A stretch of DNA of 64,000 bases from Gordonia gummivorans (GCF_022513585.1 NZ_JAKWBF010000008.1:104407-168406); one strand, 5' to 3'. Shown: positions 9,165-22,785, numbered from the stretch's first letter. Notes: generated by a model not told the origin, from the letters alone. A program made the numbers and translations.

Positions 9165-10433
9165 TCAGTCGGCGAGGGCGCCACCCTGCGACCGCAGTTC
9201 AGCGAGACGCGCCGGAGTGCACAACGGCGCGATCGCGGCGACCTCATCGGGGGTGAAGGCTCCGGCAGCCACTCCCCGGCCGACGACGAGGGCAAGCGAC
9301 ATCGCGGTTGCCGGCTCGTCCATCACCTCGCCCGAACTGCGTTCGAAATAGGCCTGGAGCCGTGCCGCGGCCGTCGGCATCGCAGTGCGGAAGAAGCCGA
9401 TCACCGCCATCCATCTGGTGATCAGGTGGCCCGGGTGCATGTCCCAGCCTTGGTAGAAACCCCGCTCCAGCGACCTGGTGACCAGCGCGTGGTGGCGCGA
9501 CAGCGCCGCGGCGACCTGATCGGGGTCGCCCACCGGGACCACTTGGGTGGAGCCGTCACTCACCCACACCCCGGTCTGCGCCGCGGCAACCTGCATCACG
9601 GACTTCGCGTGGTCGGCTGCAGGATGGGCCAGCGACTGCTGCGCGGAGACGATGCCGCACGCGGCGCTGTAATCGTAGGTGCCGTAATGCACGCCGCTGA
9701 TTCGGGGCCGGCCCCGATGAATCGCCTCGGCGACTGTCGCCCGACCGTCGGCACCGAGCACCGCCTGCGGGATCTCCACCTGAAGCTCGTAACGGAGCGT
9801 GCCATCGGAAATCCCGTGGACGCGTTCGAGATCCGCGCAGATCAGGTTGACGGCGTCCACCTGACGGACGTCGCGCAGCTTGGGCACTGTGAAGACGAAA
9901 CCGTCCGGAACCCCTCCCGCGGCGTCGAGCACCAGTTCCAGGGTCCTGATCCCACGCGCACGTTCTAGCGCGCCGAGGCCCTTCGCGCGGATCCCCGCGA
10001 CCCGGGGCGTGTGTGGGCGGTCGGCGACCCAGGCGGCCAGCGTCTCGCCGGCACGCCGTGCGTCGGCATCCTCGACGGCGTCGGGTCGTCGGCCGTATCC
10101 GTCCTCGAGGTCGATGCGCAGATCGACGATCGGGTTGGACCGCAGTCGCGCGCGAGCGAGGTCGATCACCTCGGCCGTGGCGAGACCGCCGAGGGAGGCC
10201 GCGGCGGCGTCGGCGATCGCCAGTGCCTCGACACCCCACGTGGCGGGGGTGCCGGCCTCGGCGTCGGCGGCAGACACATACACCGTGTGGATCGGTTGAG
10301 AGACCGCGTCGTCGCCGGGGAAAAGGCGATCGAGGTCGGCGTCGACATCGTTGAGGATCGTCTCGACCGCCGATCGGGTGTCCGCGCGCAGCCCTCGATG
10401 GGCGTCTGGTCGCGGTTCACTCACCCCGGTCAT
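9165..10433 (-). CDS. DUF6986-family aldolase-like protein (HpcH/HpaI/CitE fold)
   Basis: A 422-residue protein resembling the actinobacterial family labelled aldolase or DUF6986. Recognisable segments are QPIHTVYVSAADAE, NPIVDLRIDLEDGYG (acidic residues where CitE/HpcH enzymes bind a divalent metal), ELQVEIPQAVLG, and ISGVHYGTYDYSAACGI. The substrate is unknown; in other actinobacteria I recall such genes near ureide or purine breakdown, which would fit the neighbouring urease, but that is inference. Its ATG overlaps the stop of the upstream thioesterase gene as ATGA, so the two are coupled. M. tuberculosis has no such gene between Rv1847 and ureA, as I recall the map. Confidence 0.7.
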   Translation of the reverse strand: MTGVSEPRPDAHRGLRADTRSAVETILNDVDADLDRLFPGDDAVSQPIHTVYVSAADAEAGTPATWGVEALAIADAAAASLGGLATAEVIDLARARLRSNPIVDLRIDLEDGYGRRPDAVEDADARRAGETLAAWVADRPHTPRVAGIRAKGLGALERARGIRTLELVLDAAGGVPDGFVFTVPKLRDVRQVDAVNLICADLERVHGISDGTLRYELQVEIPQAVLGADGRATVAEAIHRGRPRISGVHYGTYDYSAACGIVSAQQSLAHPAADHAKSVMQVAAAQTGVWVSDGSTQVVPVGDPDQVAAALSRHHALVTRSLERGFYQGWDMHPGHLITRWMAVIGFFRTAMPTAAARLQAYFERSSGEVMDEPATAMSLALVVGRGVAAGAFTPDEVAAIAPLCTPARLAELRSQGGALAD

Positions 10434-10858
10434 CCCTCGGAGGGCAGCTCGATGTTCTGCAGACGAACCTGGCTGCGAGCCAGCAGCCGGTCACGCTCAT
10501 CGGTCATCTCGACAGCCCACAACTGCTGGCGGCGGCCACGATGGATCGGTGCCGAACGTGCGGTGACGACACCGGAGCTGATCGACCGGAGGAAGTCCGT
10601 GTTGTTGTTCACCCCGACTGCGGTGCCGCCGATCCCGGCTTCCTGCAACCAGAAGTACCCGCTCATGCTCGCGACACTCTCGGCGACCGCACAGTAGACG
10701 CCGCCGTGGACGATCCCGAAGGGCTGGTGGTGCGCTTCGGTGATCTCGAGCGTCGCGTGAATCCCGTCGGCGCCGACCTCGACCGGCGTCAGGCCCAAAA
10801 CGGCATCGAGGCCGCGACCGATCGACTCCCGCACGGCTTTCTCTGTATCCACTGTCAT
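10430..10858 (-). CDS. PaaI-type hot-dog thioesterase (Rv1847-like)
   Basis: A 142-residue protein with HHQPFGIVHGGVYCAVAES, the PaaI/HGG signature of acyl-CoA thioesterases such as phenylacetyl- or 1,4-dihydroxynaphthoyl-CoA thioesterase. The same motif and the position beside blaI and urease match M. tuberculosis Rv1847. The ATG at 10858 (MTVDTEKAVRES) is preferred; 24 further upstream codons are open but basic and unlike the family. A candidate iron box lies about 225 bp upstream, so iron-dependent control is likely. The downstream DUF6986 gene begins within its stop codon. Confidence 0.82.
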   Translation of the reverse strand: MTVDTEKAVRESIGRGLDAVLGLTPVEVGADGIHATLEITEAHHQPFGIVHGGVYCAVAESVASMSGYFWLQEAGIGGTAVGVNNNTDFLRSISSGVVTARSAPIHRGRRQQLWAVEMTDERDRLLARSQVRLQNIELPSEG

Positions 10859-10980
10859 GAGTCCAACCCTGTCACGACTGTGTCGAGAACGTGAAAGGGC
10901 CGAGAACGTGAATGAGCGGGGAACGTCCATGCCGGCTCCGACGTTGAGTTCCCGACCATGGAAAACGGCCTCAAGAAACC

Positions 10981-11018
10981 GGTAGGCCCCACGTTTCGGA
11001 TGAAACGTGGGGCCTACC
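10981..11018. promoter_or_regulatory. Perfect 17-bp inverted repeat in the thioesterase leader
   Basis: GGTAGGCCCCACGTTTC is followed by a GGAT loop and the exact complement GAAACGTGGGGCCTACC. As RNA it is a very stable hairpin. No T-run follows on either strand. It lies between divergent genes, in what would be the 5' leader of the thioesterase transcript, about 120 bp before the start codon. It could be an attenuator, the end of an unannotated small transcript, or a protein-binding palindrome. Confidence 0.75.
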
Positions 11019-11082
11019 GTGGCGTGGACCGGGGGTCTCTGCAGCCCTCAGGACACTCGCGCGGTCCGACGTGACTCTTAAT

Positions 11083-11101
11083 GTAGGGTAGCCTTACCAA
11101 T
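11083..11101. promoter_or_regulatory. Candidate iron box (IdeR/DtxR operator)
   Basis: GTAGGGTAGCCTTACCAAT matches the 19-bp IdeR consensus TTAGGTTAGSCTAACCTAA at about 14 of 19 positions, including the central TAGSCT core and both AGG and ACC arms. It sits between the divergent thioesterase and blaI genes. As I recall, the equivalent M. tuberculosis genes Rv1846c and Rv1847 are iron- and IdeR-regulated, which supports the call. Confidence 0.7.
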
Positions 11102-11204
11102 ACTGTCAAGGGCGGTTCGGAAGGCGAGTCGAGATCGGTCCCGACACCCACGTCAGGCACCGGATTTGACCGCGAATGCGGCGAGTAGGAGATACGACAG
11201 TAAA

Positions 11205-11603
11205 ATGCGAAGGATGAATGGCTTGGGCGATCTGGAGCGTGCCGTCATGGACACGTTGTGGGCGAGTTCCACACCGCAAACCGTGCGTCAGGTGCATGCC
11301 ACGCTGTCGCGCGATCGCTCGCTGGCGTACACCACCGTCATGACGGTGCTGCAGCGCCTTGCGAAGAAGAATCTGGTCACCCAGATCCGTGACGACCGGG
11401 CCCACAAGTACGTCCCGACCCATCCGCGCGAGGACCTCGTCGCCAGCCTCATGGTCGACGCGTTGAGCGAAGCCGATGCTCCTGGATCCCGCCACGCCGC
11501 CCTGGTGTCGTTCGTCGGTCGCGTCGGCGCCGATGAGGCCGCCGCGCTCCGCCATGCGCTCGATGAACTCGAAGCCGCACGCGGAGCTCCGGAAAACGGC
11601 TAG
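11205..11603 (+). CDS. blaI: BlaI/MecI-family winged-helix repressor
   Basis: This 132-residue repressor closely resembles M. tuberculosis Rv1846c. GLGDLERAVMDTLW begins the winged helix, with TVRQVHATLSRDRSLAYTTV as the recognition region and a C-terminal dimerisation helix. In BlaI/BlaR systems the repressor is released after signal-dependent cleavage, derepressing beta-lactamase or respiratory genes. The ATG at 11205 has TAGGAGA about 12 nt upstream; the ATG at 11214 is an alternative, and the upstream frame from 11166 is unlikely. A candidate iron box lies about 105 bp upstream. blaR follows 42 bp downstream. Confidence 0.9.
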   Translation: MRRMNGLGDLERAVMDTLWASSTPQTVRQVHATLSRDRSLAYTTVMTVLQRLAKKNLVTQIRDDRAHKYVPTHPREDLVASLMVDALSEADAPGSRHAALVSFVGRVGADEAAALRHALDELEAARGAPENG

Positions 11604-11645
11604 ATTTTTCCCAGTACCTCAACAGCCCACCGCTAGGACCGCCAG

Positions 11646-12596
11646 ATGACCGCCCTGCTTTTCGGCATCCTCACCTTGGTGCTGGTCGGCCCTGCCCCTG
11701 AGGCGCTCTCGCGCGCCAAGTGGCCGGTCCGCGCACCACGTGCGGCGATGACGCTATGGCAGGCGATCGCGCTGGCCGCCGTCTTGTCGGCATTCAGTTG
11801 TGGTCTGGCGATTGCGGCGAATCTGCTCGCACCCGGCCCGGACGGCACCCCGACGACACATCCGCTGCACGAGATCGAGCGGATCGGTCTGCCGCTGTGG
11901 GCGGTATACGTCGGTGTGTTCGCACTGACCCTGCTCATCGGGGCGCGACTGGCGTTCACCACAATTCGTGTCGGCCTGCGCACGCGAGCTCGGCGTGCCT
12001 CCCACCGCCAACTCATCGACATCCTCGATCGCTGCGATCGACGTGACGCATCCGATCCGCTGCACGCCCGCGACGTCCGGATGATCGACGTTGAGCAGCC
12101 ACTCGCCTACTGCCTGCCGGGTTTGCGTCAACGCGTCGTCATCTCCGAGGGTGTGGTGCACCGACTCACCCGTGATGAACTCGTCGCGGTGATCGCGCAC
12201 GAACGCGCACATCTGCGCGCCCGTCACGACCTGGTCCTGGAAGCGTTCATCGCACTTCACGAGGCATTCCCGCGGTTCGTGCGCAGCAGCTCGGCGCTCG
12301 GAGCAGTGCAATTGCTCGTCGAGGCGCTGGCCGACGACCAGGCGGTCCGGGCAACCACCCCCACCACGCTAGGTCGAGCTCTCGTCGCCTGTGCCGACGC
12401 CGTTGCTCCCCGCGGCGCCATGGCCGTGGGTGGTCCGACGACGCTGGCTCGGGTGCACCGGCTCGCCGACGACCGGCCCGCGCGCGCAGTGGCAGTGCTC
12501 GCCTACTGCGTTGCCGCCTCGATTCTGGTGGTCCCGACGCTCGCGGTCGCCATCCCCTGGCTCACCGAACTCACCCGCTTGCTGTCCGCCGCCTGA
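11646..12596 (+). CDS. blaR: BlaR1-like M56-family membrane zinc peptidase
   Basis: A 316-residue membrane protein paired with BlaI. The HERAH zinc-peptidase motif is at residues 185-189, with hydrophobic helices near 1-15, 37-62, 81-107 and 280-310. There is no extracellular penicillin-binding domain, unlike staphylococcal BlaR1, so the activating signal is probably not direct beta-lactam acylation. It resembles M. tuberculosis Rv1845c. The peptidase most likely inactivates the BlaI repressor; targets in this organism are unknown. Confidence 0.87.
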   Translation: MTALLFGILTLVLVGPAPEALSRAKWPVRAPRAAMTLWQAIALAAVLSAFSCGLAIAANLLAPGPDGTPTTHPLHEIERIGLPLWAVYVGVFALTLLIGARLAFTTIRVGLRTRARRASHRQLIDILDRCDRRDASDPLHARDVRMIDVEQPLAYCLPGLRQRVVISEGVVHRLTRDELVAVIAHERAHLRARHDLVLEAFIALHEAFPRFVRSSSALGAVQLLVEALADDQAVRATTPTTLGRALVACADAVAPRGAMAVGGPTTLARVHRLADDRPARAVAVLAYCVAASILVVPTLAVAIPWLTELTRLLSAA

Positions 12597-12622
12597 CAGG
12601 GCGGAGGCGTCGAGGCTCGCAG

Positions 12623-12736
12623 GTCAGCCGCAGGACGGGCACCACCCGGCTCCACAATCCCAGGCCTCACCGGGACTCAGTCAGCCGCAGGACGGGCACC
12701 ACCCGGCTCCACAATCCCAGGCCTCACCGGGACTCA
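12623..12736 (+). repeat. Two-copy 57-bp direct repeat
   Basis: Two adjacent identical 57-bp units, each starting GTCAGCCGCAGGACGGGCAC and ending CCTCACCGGGACTCA, fill the gap between blaR and gnd. Each unit contains CCCGG and CCGGG arms that could pair. The exact identity suggests a recent duplication. It ends about 40 bp before the gnd start, so it may affect the gnd promoter. Confidence 0.9.
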
Positions 12737-12775
12737 GTAGGCCGCGTGTCGGGCCGAGGCAATAGGCTTGAGCCC

Positions 12776-17114
<4,339 letters not shown>

Positions 17115-17122
<8 letters not shown>

Positions 17123-18191
17123 CGTGTGGGGTGTCCTGCTCGCGGTCGCGCTGCTCGCGGGTAACGCGTTTTTCGTCGGCGCCGAGTTCTCGCTGATCTC
17201 GGCCCGGCGCGACCGCCTCGAGGCGCTCGAGGAGAGCGGGAAGACGCGCGCTCGCACCGTCATTCGTGCCGGTGAACACCTGTCACTGATGTTGGCCGGT
17301 GCGCAACTCGGCATCACGATCTGCTCGATCCTGCTCGGCCGGGTCGCCGAGCCTGCGGTCGCACACCTCATCGAGAAGCCGTTGCATCTCGCCCACGTGC
17401 CCACCGCGCTGCTGCATCCCATCGCGTTCACCATCGCGTTGTCGTTGGTGGTGGTGCTGCACATCCTGCTCGGGGAGATGGTGCCCAAGAACATCGCGCT
17501 CGCTGGACCCGAAACCGCAGCGATGTGGCTGGTTCCGCCGCATCTCGGGTTCATCCGGATCATGCGTCCGCTCATCGGGTTCTACAACTGGCTGGCCAAT
17601 TCCTCGCTGCGGCTGATGCGCGTCGAGCCGAAGGACGAACTCGACGCCACCGTCTCGACCGGCGAACTCGCCCAGATGCTCAGCGAGTCCGAAGAAGAGG
17701 GACTCATCGACGCCGAGGAACACGAACGGCTCACCCGTGCACTCAGCTCGGTGAGCCGCGCGGTGGCCGAGGTGATGATCCCGCTCGACAAGATGCGCAG
17801 CGTCGAGATCGAACGCGATGCCGCGACCGGCGGTACCGGACCGACCCTGGGGTCGATCGAGAAGGCGGTCGGCGACACCGGGTTCTCCCGATTCCCGGTG
17901 CGCGGTTCCGACGGCACCTTCACCGGGTATCTCCATCTCAAGGACGTGCTCGACGACATCCTCGACGAGCGCATCGGACCGGAGACGATCATCGGTGTCG
18001 ACAAGATCCGACCGCTGCCGGTGATCTCGTCGACCACCCCGCTCGACGAGGCCACCGGAGCACTGCGGCGGACGAGTTCGCACCTCGGCGCGGTCGTCGA
18101 CGAGAGTGGGCGCACCATCGGTGTCGTCGCGCTCGCCGACCTCGTGGAGGAATTCGTCGGGACCGTTCGGGACGAGACGCATCGCGTGTGA
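17115..18191 (+). CDS. CNNM/CorC-type membrane protein, paralogue without CorC domain (Rv1841c-like)
   Basis: A 358-residue relative of the preceding gene. It has a DUF21 membrane domain (LAGAQLGITICSILLGRVAEP, GEMVPKNIALAGPE) and a CBS pair (VMIPLDKMRSVEI and GAVVDESGRTIGVVALADLV) but stops before a CorC domain. Two unlike subunits encoded side by side suggest a heteromeric transporter. The ATG at 17115 has GGGGTGAG about 10 nt upstream; a GTG two codons earlier is an alternative. It begins before the preceding stop, and its own stop overlaps the next GTG start. Confidence 0.87.
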
Positions 18192-19069
18192 ACGCCCCGG
18201 CCATCCTCACGCCCGCTCAGTGGCACGCTCGTCGTGACGCTTACGCCGACCGCGTCGAGCGGCTCGTCGGGCCGTACTTGCGTGCGCGGCGCAGCGGGGT
18301 CAAGCATCCCGTGCTCGATTTTCTGTTCACCTACTATTCGTCGCGTCCGGCGCACGTCCAGCGGTGGCATCCCGGCCTCGACACCGTGCTGTGCGACGCC
18401 GACGAGTACCTGGCGTTGCGCGGCTACCACCGGGTGGATGGTGGCGTCACCGCCGATCCCGACCACCTCGTCCGACGGTCGGAGAAGATCCGCGCAACCG
18501 TCGAACTCTTGGCGGTCACGGCGGGCCGATCCCCCCGTTTCGGGTGCTTCGGCCTGCACGAGTGGGCGATGGTCTACCGAACCGACGCCACCCGGCACGC
18601 CGTCCCGCTTCGGCTCGGCAGTGCCGGCACCGATTCGGTGGTCGAGTCGATGCCACTGCGCTGCACCCATTTCGACGCGTTCCGGTTCTTCACCGACGAC
18701 GCCCGACCCCGCAACGCGGCGCCGCTGTCTCGAGACACGCAGGCCACACACGAACAGCCGGGATGCCTGCACGCCACGATGGACCTCTATCGGGCGTGCC
18801 TCACGATGACTCCATTTCTGCCTTCGGAACTGACCCTCGATGCGTTCGAGGTCGCGTTGTCGGCCCGCGAACTCGACATGCGAGCGAGCCCGTACGACCT
18901 GCGTGAGTTCGGCTACCCGCCGGTCGCGATCGAAACACCCGAGGGTCGGGCTGCCTATGCCCGCGAGCAGACCGCGATCGCCGAGCGGGGCGCGGTGGTT
19001 CGGGCCGCTGTCGTCGAACGCGGACGTGCTCTGCTCGGAGAGCGTGTAGCAGGTCACCTAACCGGTTAG
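18188..19069 (+). CDS. Conserved actinobacterial protein, often labelled 3-methyladenine DNA glycosylase
   Basis: A 293-residue soluble protein with HPVLDFLFTYYSSRPAHVQR and RWHPG near the N-terminus, which I associate with a family commonly named 3-methyladenine DNA glycosylase in actinobacterial genomes. I see no helix-hairpin-helix glycosylase motif, so that name is doubtful. FGCFGLHEWAMVYR and LHATMDLYRACLTMTPFL are other conserved-looking segments. The GTG start overlaps the preceding stop as GTGA, making this the last gene of a four-gene overlapping run that starts with guaB1. No function is assigned. Confidence 0.6.
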   Translation: MNAPAILTPAQWHARRDAYADRVERLVGPYLRARRSGVKHPVLDFLFTYYSSRPAHVQRWHPGLDTVLCDADEYLALRGYHRVDGGVTADPDHLVRRSEKIRATVELLAVTAGRSPRFGCFGLHEWAMVYRTDATRHAVPLRLGSAGTDSVVESMPLRCTHFDAFRFFTDDARPRNAAPLSRDTQATHEQPGCLHATMDLYRACLTMTPFLPSELTLDAFEVALSARELDMRASPYDLREFGYPPVAIETPEGRAAYAREQTAIAERGAVVRAAVVERGRALLGERVAGHLTG

Positions 19070-19198
19070 CCAGGTGAAGACGCCCGTTACCGACGAGTAG
19101 CATGGTTACGATCGAATACACCGATACTCCTCGCCCGGACCGAGGCGGACGCCTTTGCCCACGGTCCGACCGCGATGAGATTGCGCAGAAAGGCTGAC

Positions 19199-21394
19199 AT
19201 GTCCGACCGGATCACCGTCGACGGTTTGCAGGTCTCTTCCGTTCTCTACGACTTCATCAACAACGAGGCCCTCCCGGGTACCGGGGTCGACAAGGACGCC
19301 TTCTGGTCGGGTGCGGCTGCGGTCATCGCCGACCTCGCACCGCGCAACCGAGAGCTGCTCGCCGTACGTGACGACCTGCAGGCCAAGATCGACCAGTGGC
19401 ACCGCGACCACAAGGGTGACCTGGACTTCGACGCCTACAAGGCCTTCCTCACCGACATCGGCTACCTGGTGGATGTGCCGGCCGACTTCCAGATCAGCAC
19501 CGCCAACGTCGACCGCGAGATCAGCGAGACCGCGGGTCCGCAGCTCGTCGTGCCGGTCCTCAACGCGCGGTTCGCACTCAATGCGTCCAACGCGCGCTGG
19601 GGTTCGCTGTACGACGCGCTCTACGGCACCGACGTCATCCCGGAGACCGACGGCGCCGAGAAGGGCAAGACCTACAACACTGTTCGCGGCGACAAGGTCA
19701 TCGCGTACGCGAAGGACTTCCTCGACAAGGCAGTTCCGCTCGAGCAGTGCAGTTACACCGACGTCACCGGTTTCGCGATCACCAGTGCCGGCAGCGCCGA
19801 CAATGCCGCGTCGGTTCAGGTCACCTTGGCCGACGGCACCACCTCGACGCTCGCCGATCCGTCGGCGTTCGCCGGCTACCGCGGCGATGCGACCTCACCG
19901 TCGTCGATCCTGCTCCGCAACAACGGTCTCTACCTCGACATCGAGATCGACCCGACCTCGCCGATCGGCAAGACCGATCCAGCGGGCATCAAGGATGTCG
20001 TTATGGAGTCGGCTATCACGACGATCATGGACTTCGAGGACTCCGTGGCCGCCGTCGACGCCGACGACAAGGTGCTCGGCTACCGCAACTGGCTGGGCCT
20101 CAACAAGGGCGACCTGTCCGAAGAGGTCACCAAGGGCGGCAAGACCTTCACGCGTGTCCTCAACGGCAACCGTGAGTACAACGCACCCGACGGCACCGGA
20201 TTCGACCTGCACGGACGGTCCCTGCTGTTCGTCCGCAACGTCGGTCACCTGATGACCAACGACGCCATCCTCGACGCCGACGGCAACGAGGTGGGCGAGG
20301 GCATCCAGGATGCGCTGTTCACCTCGCTCATCGGCGTTCACGGATTGTCGACCGACGCCGGTGTCCAGAACTCGCGTACGGGATCGATCTACATAGTCAA
20401 GCCGAAGATGCACGGCCCGGACGAGGTCGCCTTCACCGTCGAACTGTTCGGCCGAGTGGAGAAGGTCCTCGGTCTGCCCGAGAACACCCTCAAGGTCGGC
20501 ATCATGGACGAAGAGCGCCGCACCACGGTGAATCTGAAGGCTTGCATCAAGGCGGCCGAAAGCCGTGTCGTGTTCATCAACACCGGCTTCCTCGACCGCA
20601 CCGGCGACGAGATCCACACCTCCATGGAGGCCGGTGCGATGATCCGCAAGGGCGAGATGAAGCAGCAGAAGTGGATGCTCGCCTACGAGGACTCCAACGT
20701 CGACATCGGTCTGCACGCCGGGCTGCAGCACCGCGCGCAGATCGGTAAGGGCATGTGGGCCATGACCGATCTGATGGCCGACATGGTGGAGCAGAAGATC
20801 GGTCAGCCCAAGGCCGGCGCCAGCACCGCGTGGGTGCCGTCGCCCACCGGCGCGACCCTGCACGCCATGCACTACCACCTGGTGGACGTCTTCGAGCGTC
20901 AGGACGAGATCGCCAAGCGCGATCCGGCGTCGGTCGACGACATCCTCACCATTCCGCTTGCGCCCAAGACGGATTGGACCGACGAGGAGAAGAAAGAGGA
21001 GCTCGACAACAACTGTCAGTCGATCCTCGGGTACGTCGTGCGCTGGATCGACCAGGGCGTGGGCTGTTCGAAGGTTCCCGACATCCACGACATCGCGCTC
21101 ATGGAGGATCGGGCGACGCTGCGGATCTCCAGCCAGCTGCTCGCGAACTGGATTCACCACGACATCGTCACCGCCGACGATGTGGTGGCCGCCCTGAAGC
21201 GGATGGCGCCGGTGGTGGACCGGCAGAACGAGGGTGATCCCGAGTACCGGCCGATGGCTCCCGACTTCGACTCGAGCATCGCCTTCCAGGCCGCCAAGGA
21301 GTTGATCCTGGAGGGTGCGAAGCAGCCGAGCGGCTACACCGAGCCGATCCTGCATCGCCGTCGCCGCGAGTTCAAGGCCGCCGCGACGGTCTGA
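19199..21394 (+). CDS. glcB: Malate synthase G
   Basis: A 731-residue enzyme condensing glyoxylate with acetyl-CoA to malate in the glyoxylate shunt. Active-site segments include [14 protein letters not shown] (catalytic arginine), [13 protein letters not shown] (magnesium-binding glutamate), [16 protein letters not shown] (magnesium-binding aspartate) and [13 protein letters not shown] (catalytic aspartate). The length matches the G isoform. The ATG at 19199 ([12 protein letters not shown]) has AAAGG upstream; eight further open codons are not family-like. A strong hairpin follows the stop. No RamB or GlxR site was confidently found in the 129 bp upstream. Confidence 0.97.
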   Translation: MSDRITVDGLQVSSVLYDFINNEALPGTGVDKDAFWSGAAAVIADLAPRNRELLAVRDDLQAKIDQWHRDHKGDLDFDAYKAFLTDIGYLVDVPADFQISTANVDREISETAGPQLVVPVLNARFALNASNARWGSLYDALYGTDVIPETDGAEKGKTYNTVRGDKVIAYAKDFLDKAVPLEQCSYTDVTGFAITSAGSADNAASVQVTLADGTTSTLADPSAFAGYRGDATSPSSILLRNNGLYLDIEIDPTSPIGKTDPAGIKDVVMESAITTIMDFEDSVAAVDADDKVLGYRNWLGLNKGDLSEEVTKGGKTFTRVLNGNREYNAPDGTGFDLHGRSLLFVRNVGHLMTNDAILDADGNEVGEGIQDALFTSLIGVHGLSTDAGVQNSRTGSIYIVKPKMHGPDEVAFTVELFGRVEKVLGLPENTLKVGIMDEERRTTVNLKACIKAAESRVVFINTGFLDRTGDEIHTSMEAGAMIRKGEMKQQKWMLAYEDSNVDIGLHAGLQHRAQIGKGMWAMTDLMADMVEQKIGQPKAGASTAWVPSPTGATLHAMHYHLVDVFERQDEIAKRDPASVDDILTIPLAPKTDWTDEEKKEELDNNCQSILGYVVRWIDQGVGCSKVPDIHDIALMEDRATLRISSQLLANWIHHDIVTADDVVAALKRMAPVVDRQNEGDPEYRPMAPDFDSSIAFQAAKELILEGAKQPSGYTEPILHRRRREFKAAATV

Positions 21395-21430
21395 TCACCC
21401 GGCCCGGAAGTCTCCGAGACGATAGACGAC

Positions 21431-21474
21431 GCCCCGGCCGCCTACCGCGCATCCCCGCGGTAGGCGGTCGGGGC
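21431..21474 (+). terminator. Hairpin terminator after glcB
   Basis: A 19-bp stem (GCCCCGGCCGCCTACCGCG paired with CGCGGTAGGCGGTCGGGGC, one imperfect pair) closes a short loop 37 bp after the glcB stop. No T-run follows, as is common for actinobacterial terminators. Confidence 0.8.
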
Positions 21475-21594
21475 GGTATCGTCAGACCCTGGTGACCGCT
21501 TCTGCGTGTGTGATGGGTCTCGCACGCTGTGCGTGTTCGTGTCGCGGTCACCGACCGATCGAGACCGGCACGACAGCACGGAGGGGCACCGACC

Positions 21595-22785
21595 TTGGCG
21601 CATCATCGGAGTACCGGCAGCGGTGGCGGGATCCGGAGCCGGGGTGTGAGCCGGGGACTGGTCTTCGCGTTGTTGTCGATCATTCTCGTCGCCGCGATCA
21701 TCGTGGCCTGGCAGCATCTCGGTGACCGGATCGATCGGGAGGCCGACGAGGCAGCCGGCTCCTGCGTCGAGGGCCGGGAGACGGTGACCATCCGCACCGA
21801 CGCCGACCTCGCACCCGGACTGACCGAGATCGCGGCCAACTATGCCAAGACCAACCCCGTGGTGCGCGATCACTGTGTGACTGTCACGATTCGTCCCGAC
21901 GCCGACGCGAAGATCACCGCGGATGCGCTCGCCGGAACGTGGGACGACGCGTCGATGGGGACCTACCCGGCAGCGTGGATTCCGCAGTCGTCGGTGTGGG
22001 CGGCCAACCTGTCGGCCGTGAAACCCACTGCGATCGAGGGAACTCCCCGCTCGCTGGTCACCTCCCCGGTGGTGCTGGCGGTGTCCCCCGCCTTCAACCA
22101 GCAGCTGGGCGGAAAGCTCGACTGGTCGCAGCTGCCCACCCTGCAGCGCCGCGACGCGAGCCTCGCCGACGTCGGCCTGCCCGGCTGGGGATCGCTGCGC
22201 ATGGCGATGCCCACCGAGCAGCAATCGGACTCGAGTGCGCTCGCCGCCCAGGCGGTGGCCGCCCAGGTGACGCGGACAACCGGCGCGCTCACCACGCAGG
22301 ATGCGGCATCGGAGCGGGTGCGATTCAGCGTGCAAGCCCTGCTCGAGGGCGCACCGTTGTCACCCGACGGAACCCCGGCCGGGGCCGCCCGCATCATCGC
22401 GGAGGGGTCGGGAGACCCATCGTCGACCCGCATCCACGCGGTGCCGATCACCGAACAGAAGCTCTATCAGGAGACCCGCAACGACGCGCAGGCCCGTCTC
22501 GCCGAACTCCTGCCGACCGGCCCCACTCCGGTGGCCGACTACCCGGTGGTGCGACTCACCGACGACCGGGTGTCGGACGTGGCCACCGACACCGTCGCCG
22601 ACTTCGTCGAGTTCGCCGCCCAGCCCGACCAGTTGCGACTGCTGACCGCGCTCGGATTCCGTGGGGACGCACCACTGCCCGCCGCGACCGCGACGGTGAC
22701 GTTCCCGCGCACCCCCAGCCCGATGCCGAGCCCCGAACCCGGCGCGATCGTGGCCATCAACCGACTCGTCTACGGACCGGCCTGA
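21595..22785 (+). CDS. Membrane-anchored substrate-binding-domain protein (Rv1836c-like, lacking a VWA domain)
   Basis: A 396-residue protein with one N-terminal transmembrane helix (about residues 21-40) and a large extracytoplasmic region resembling bacterial extracellular binding proteins, followed by a proline-rich segment and a short tail. Its position after glcB matches M. tuberculosis Rv1836c, whose product I recall as carrying an additional C-terminal von Willebrand A domain that is absent here. The TTG at 21595 (LAHHRSTGSGGG) has GGAGGGG 8 nt upstream and is preferred; the frame opens 22 codons earlier at a GTG with no clear ribosome-binding site. Ligand and partners are unknown. Confidence 0.65.
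   Translation: MAHHRSTGSGGGIRSRGVSRGLVFALLSIILVAAIIVAWQHLGDRIDREADEAAGSCVEGRETVTIRTDADLAPGLTEIAANYAKTNPVVRDHCVTVTIRPDADAKITADALAGTWDDASMGTYPAAWIPQSSVWAANLSAVKPTAIEGTPRSLVTSPVVLAVSPAFNQQLGGKLDWSQLPTLQRRDASLADVGLPGWGSLRMAMPTEQQSDSSALAAQAVAAQVTRTTGALTTQDAASERVRFSVQALLEGAPLSPDGTPAGAARIIAEGSGDPSSTRIHAVPITEQKLYQETRNDAQARLAELLPTGPTPVADYPVVRLTDDRVSDVATDTVADFVEFAAQPDQLRLLTALGFRGDAPLPAATATVTFPRTPSPMPSPEPGAIVAINRLVYGPA

Noticed and set aside
10981..11018. Hairpin as a simple gene terminator
   Set aside because: Both flanking genes point away from it, so it ends neither; kept instead as an unexplained regulatory hairpin.
12623..12736. CRISPR array
   Set aside because: Only two directly adjoining units with no spacers; no cas genes seen anywhere in the window.
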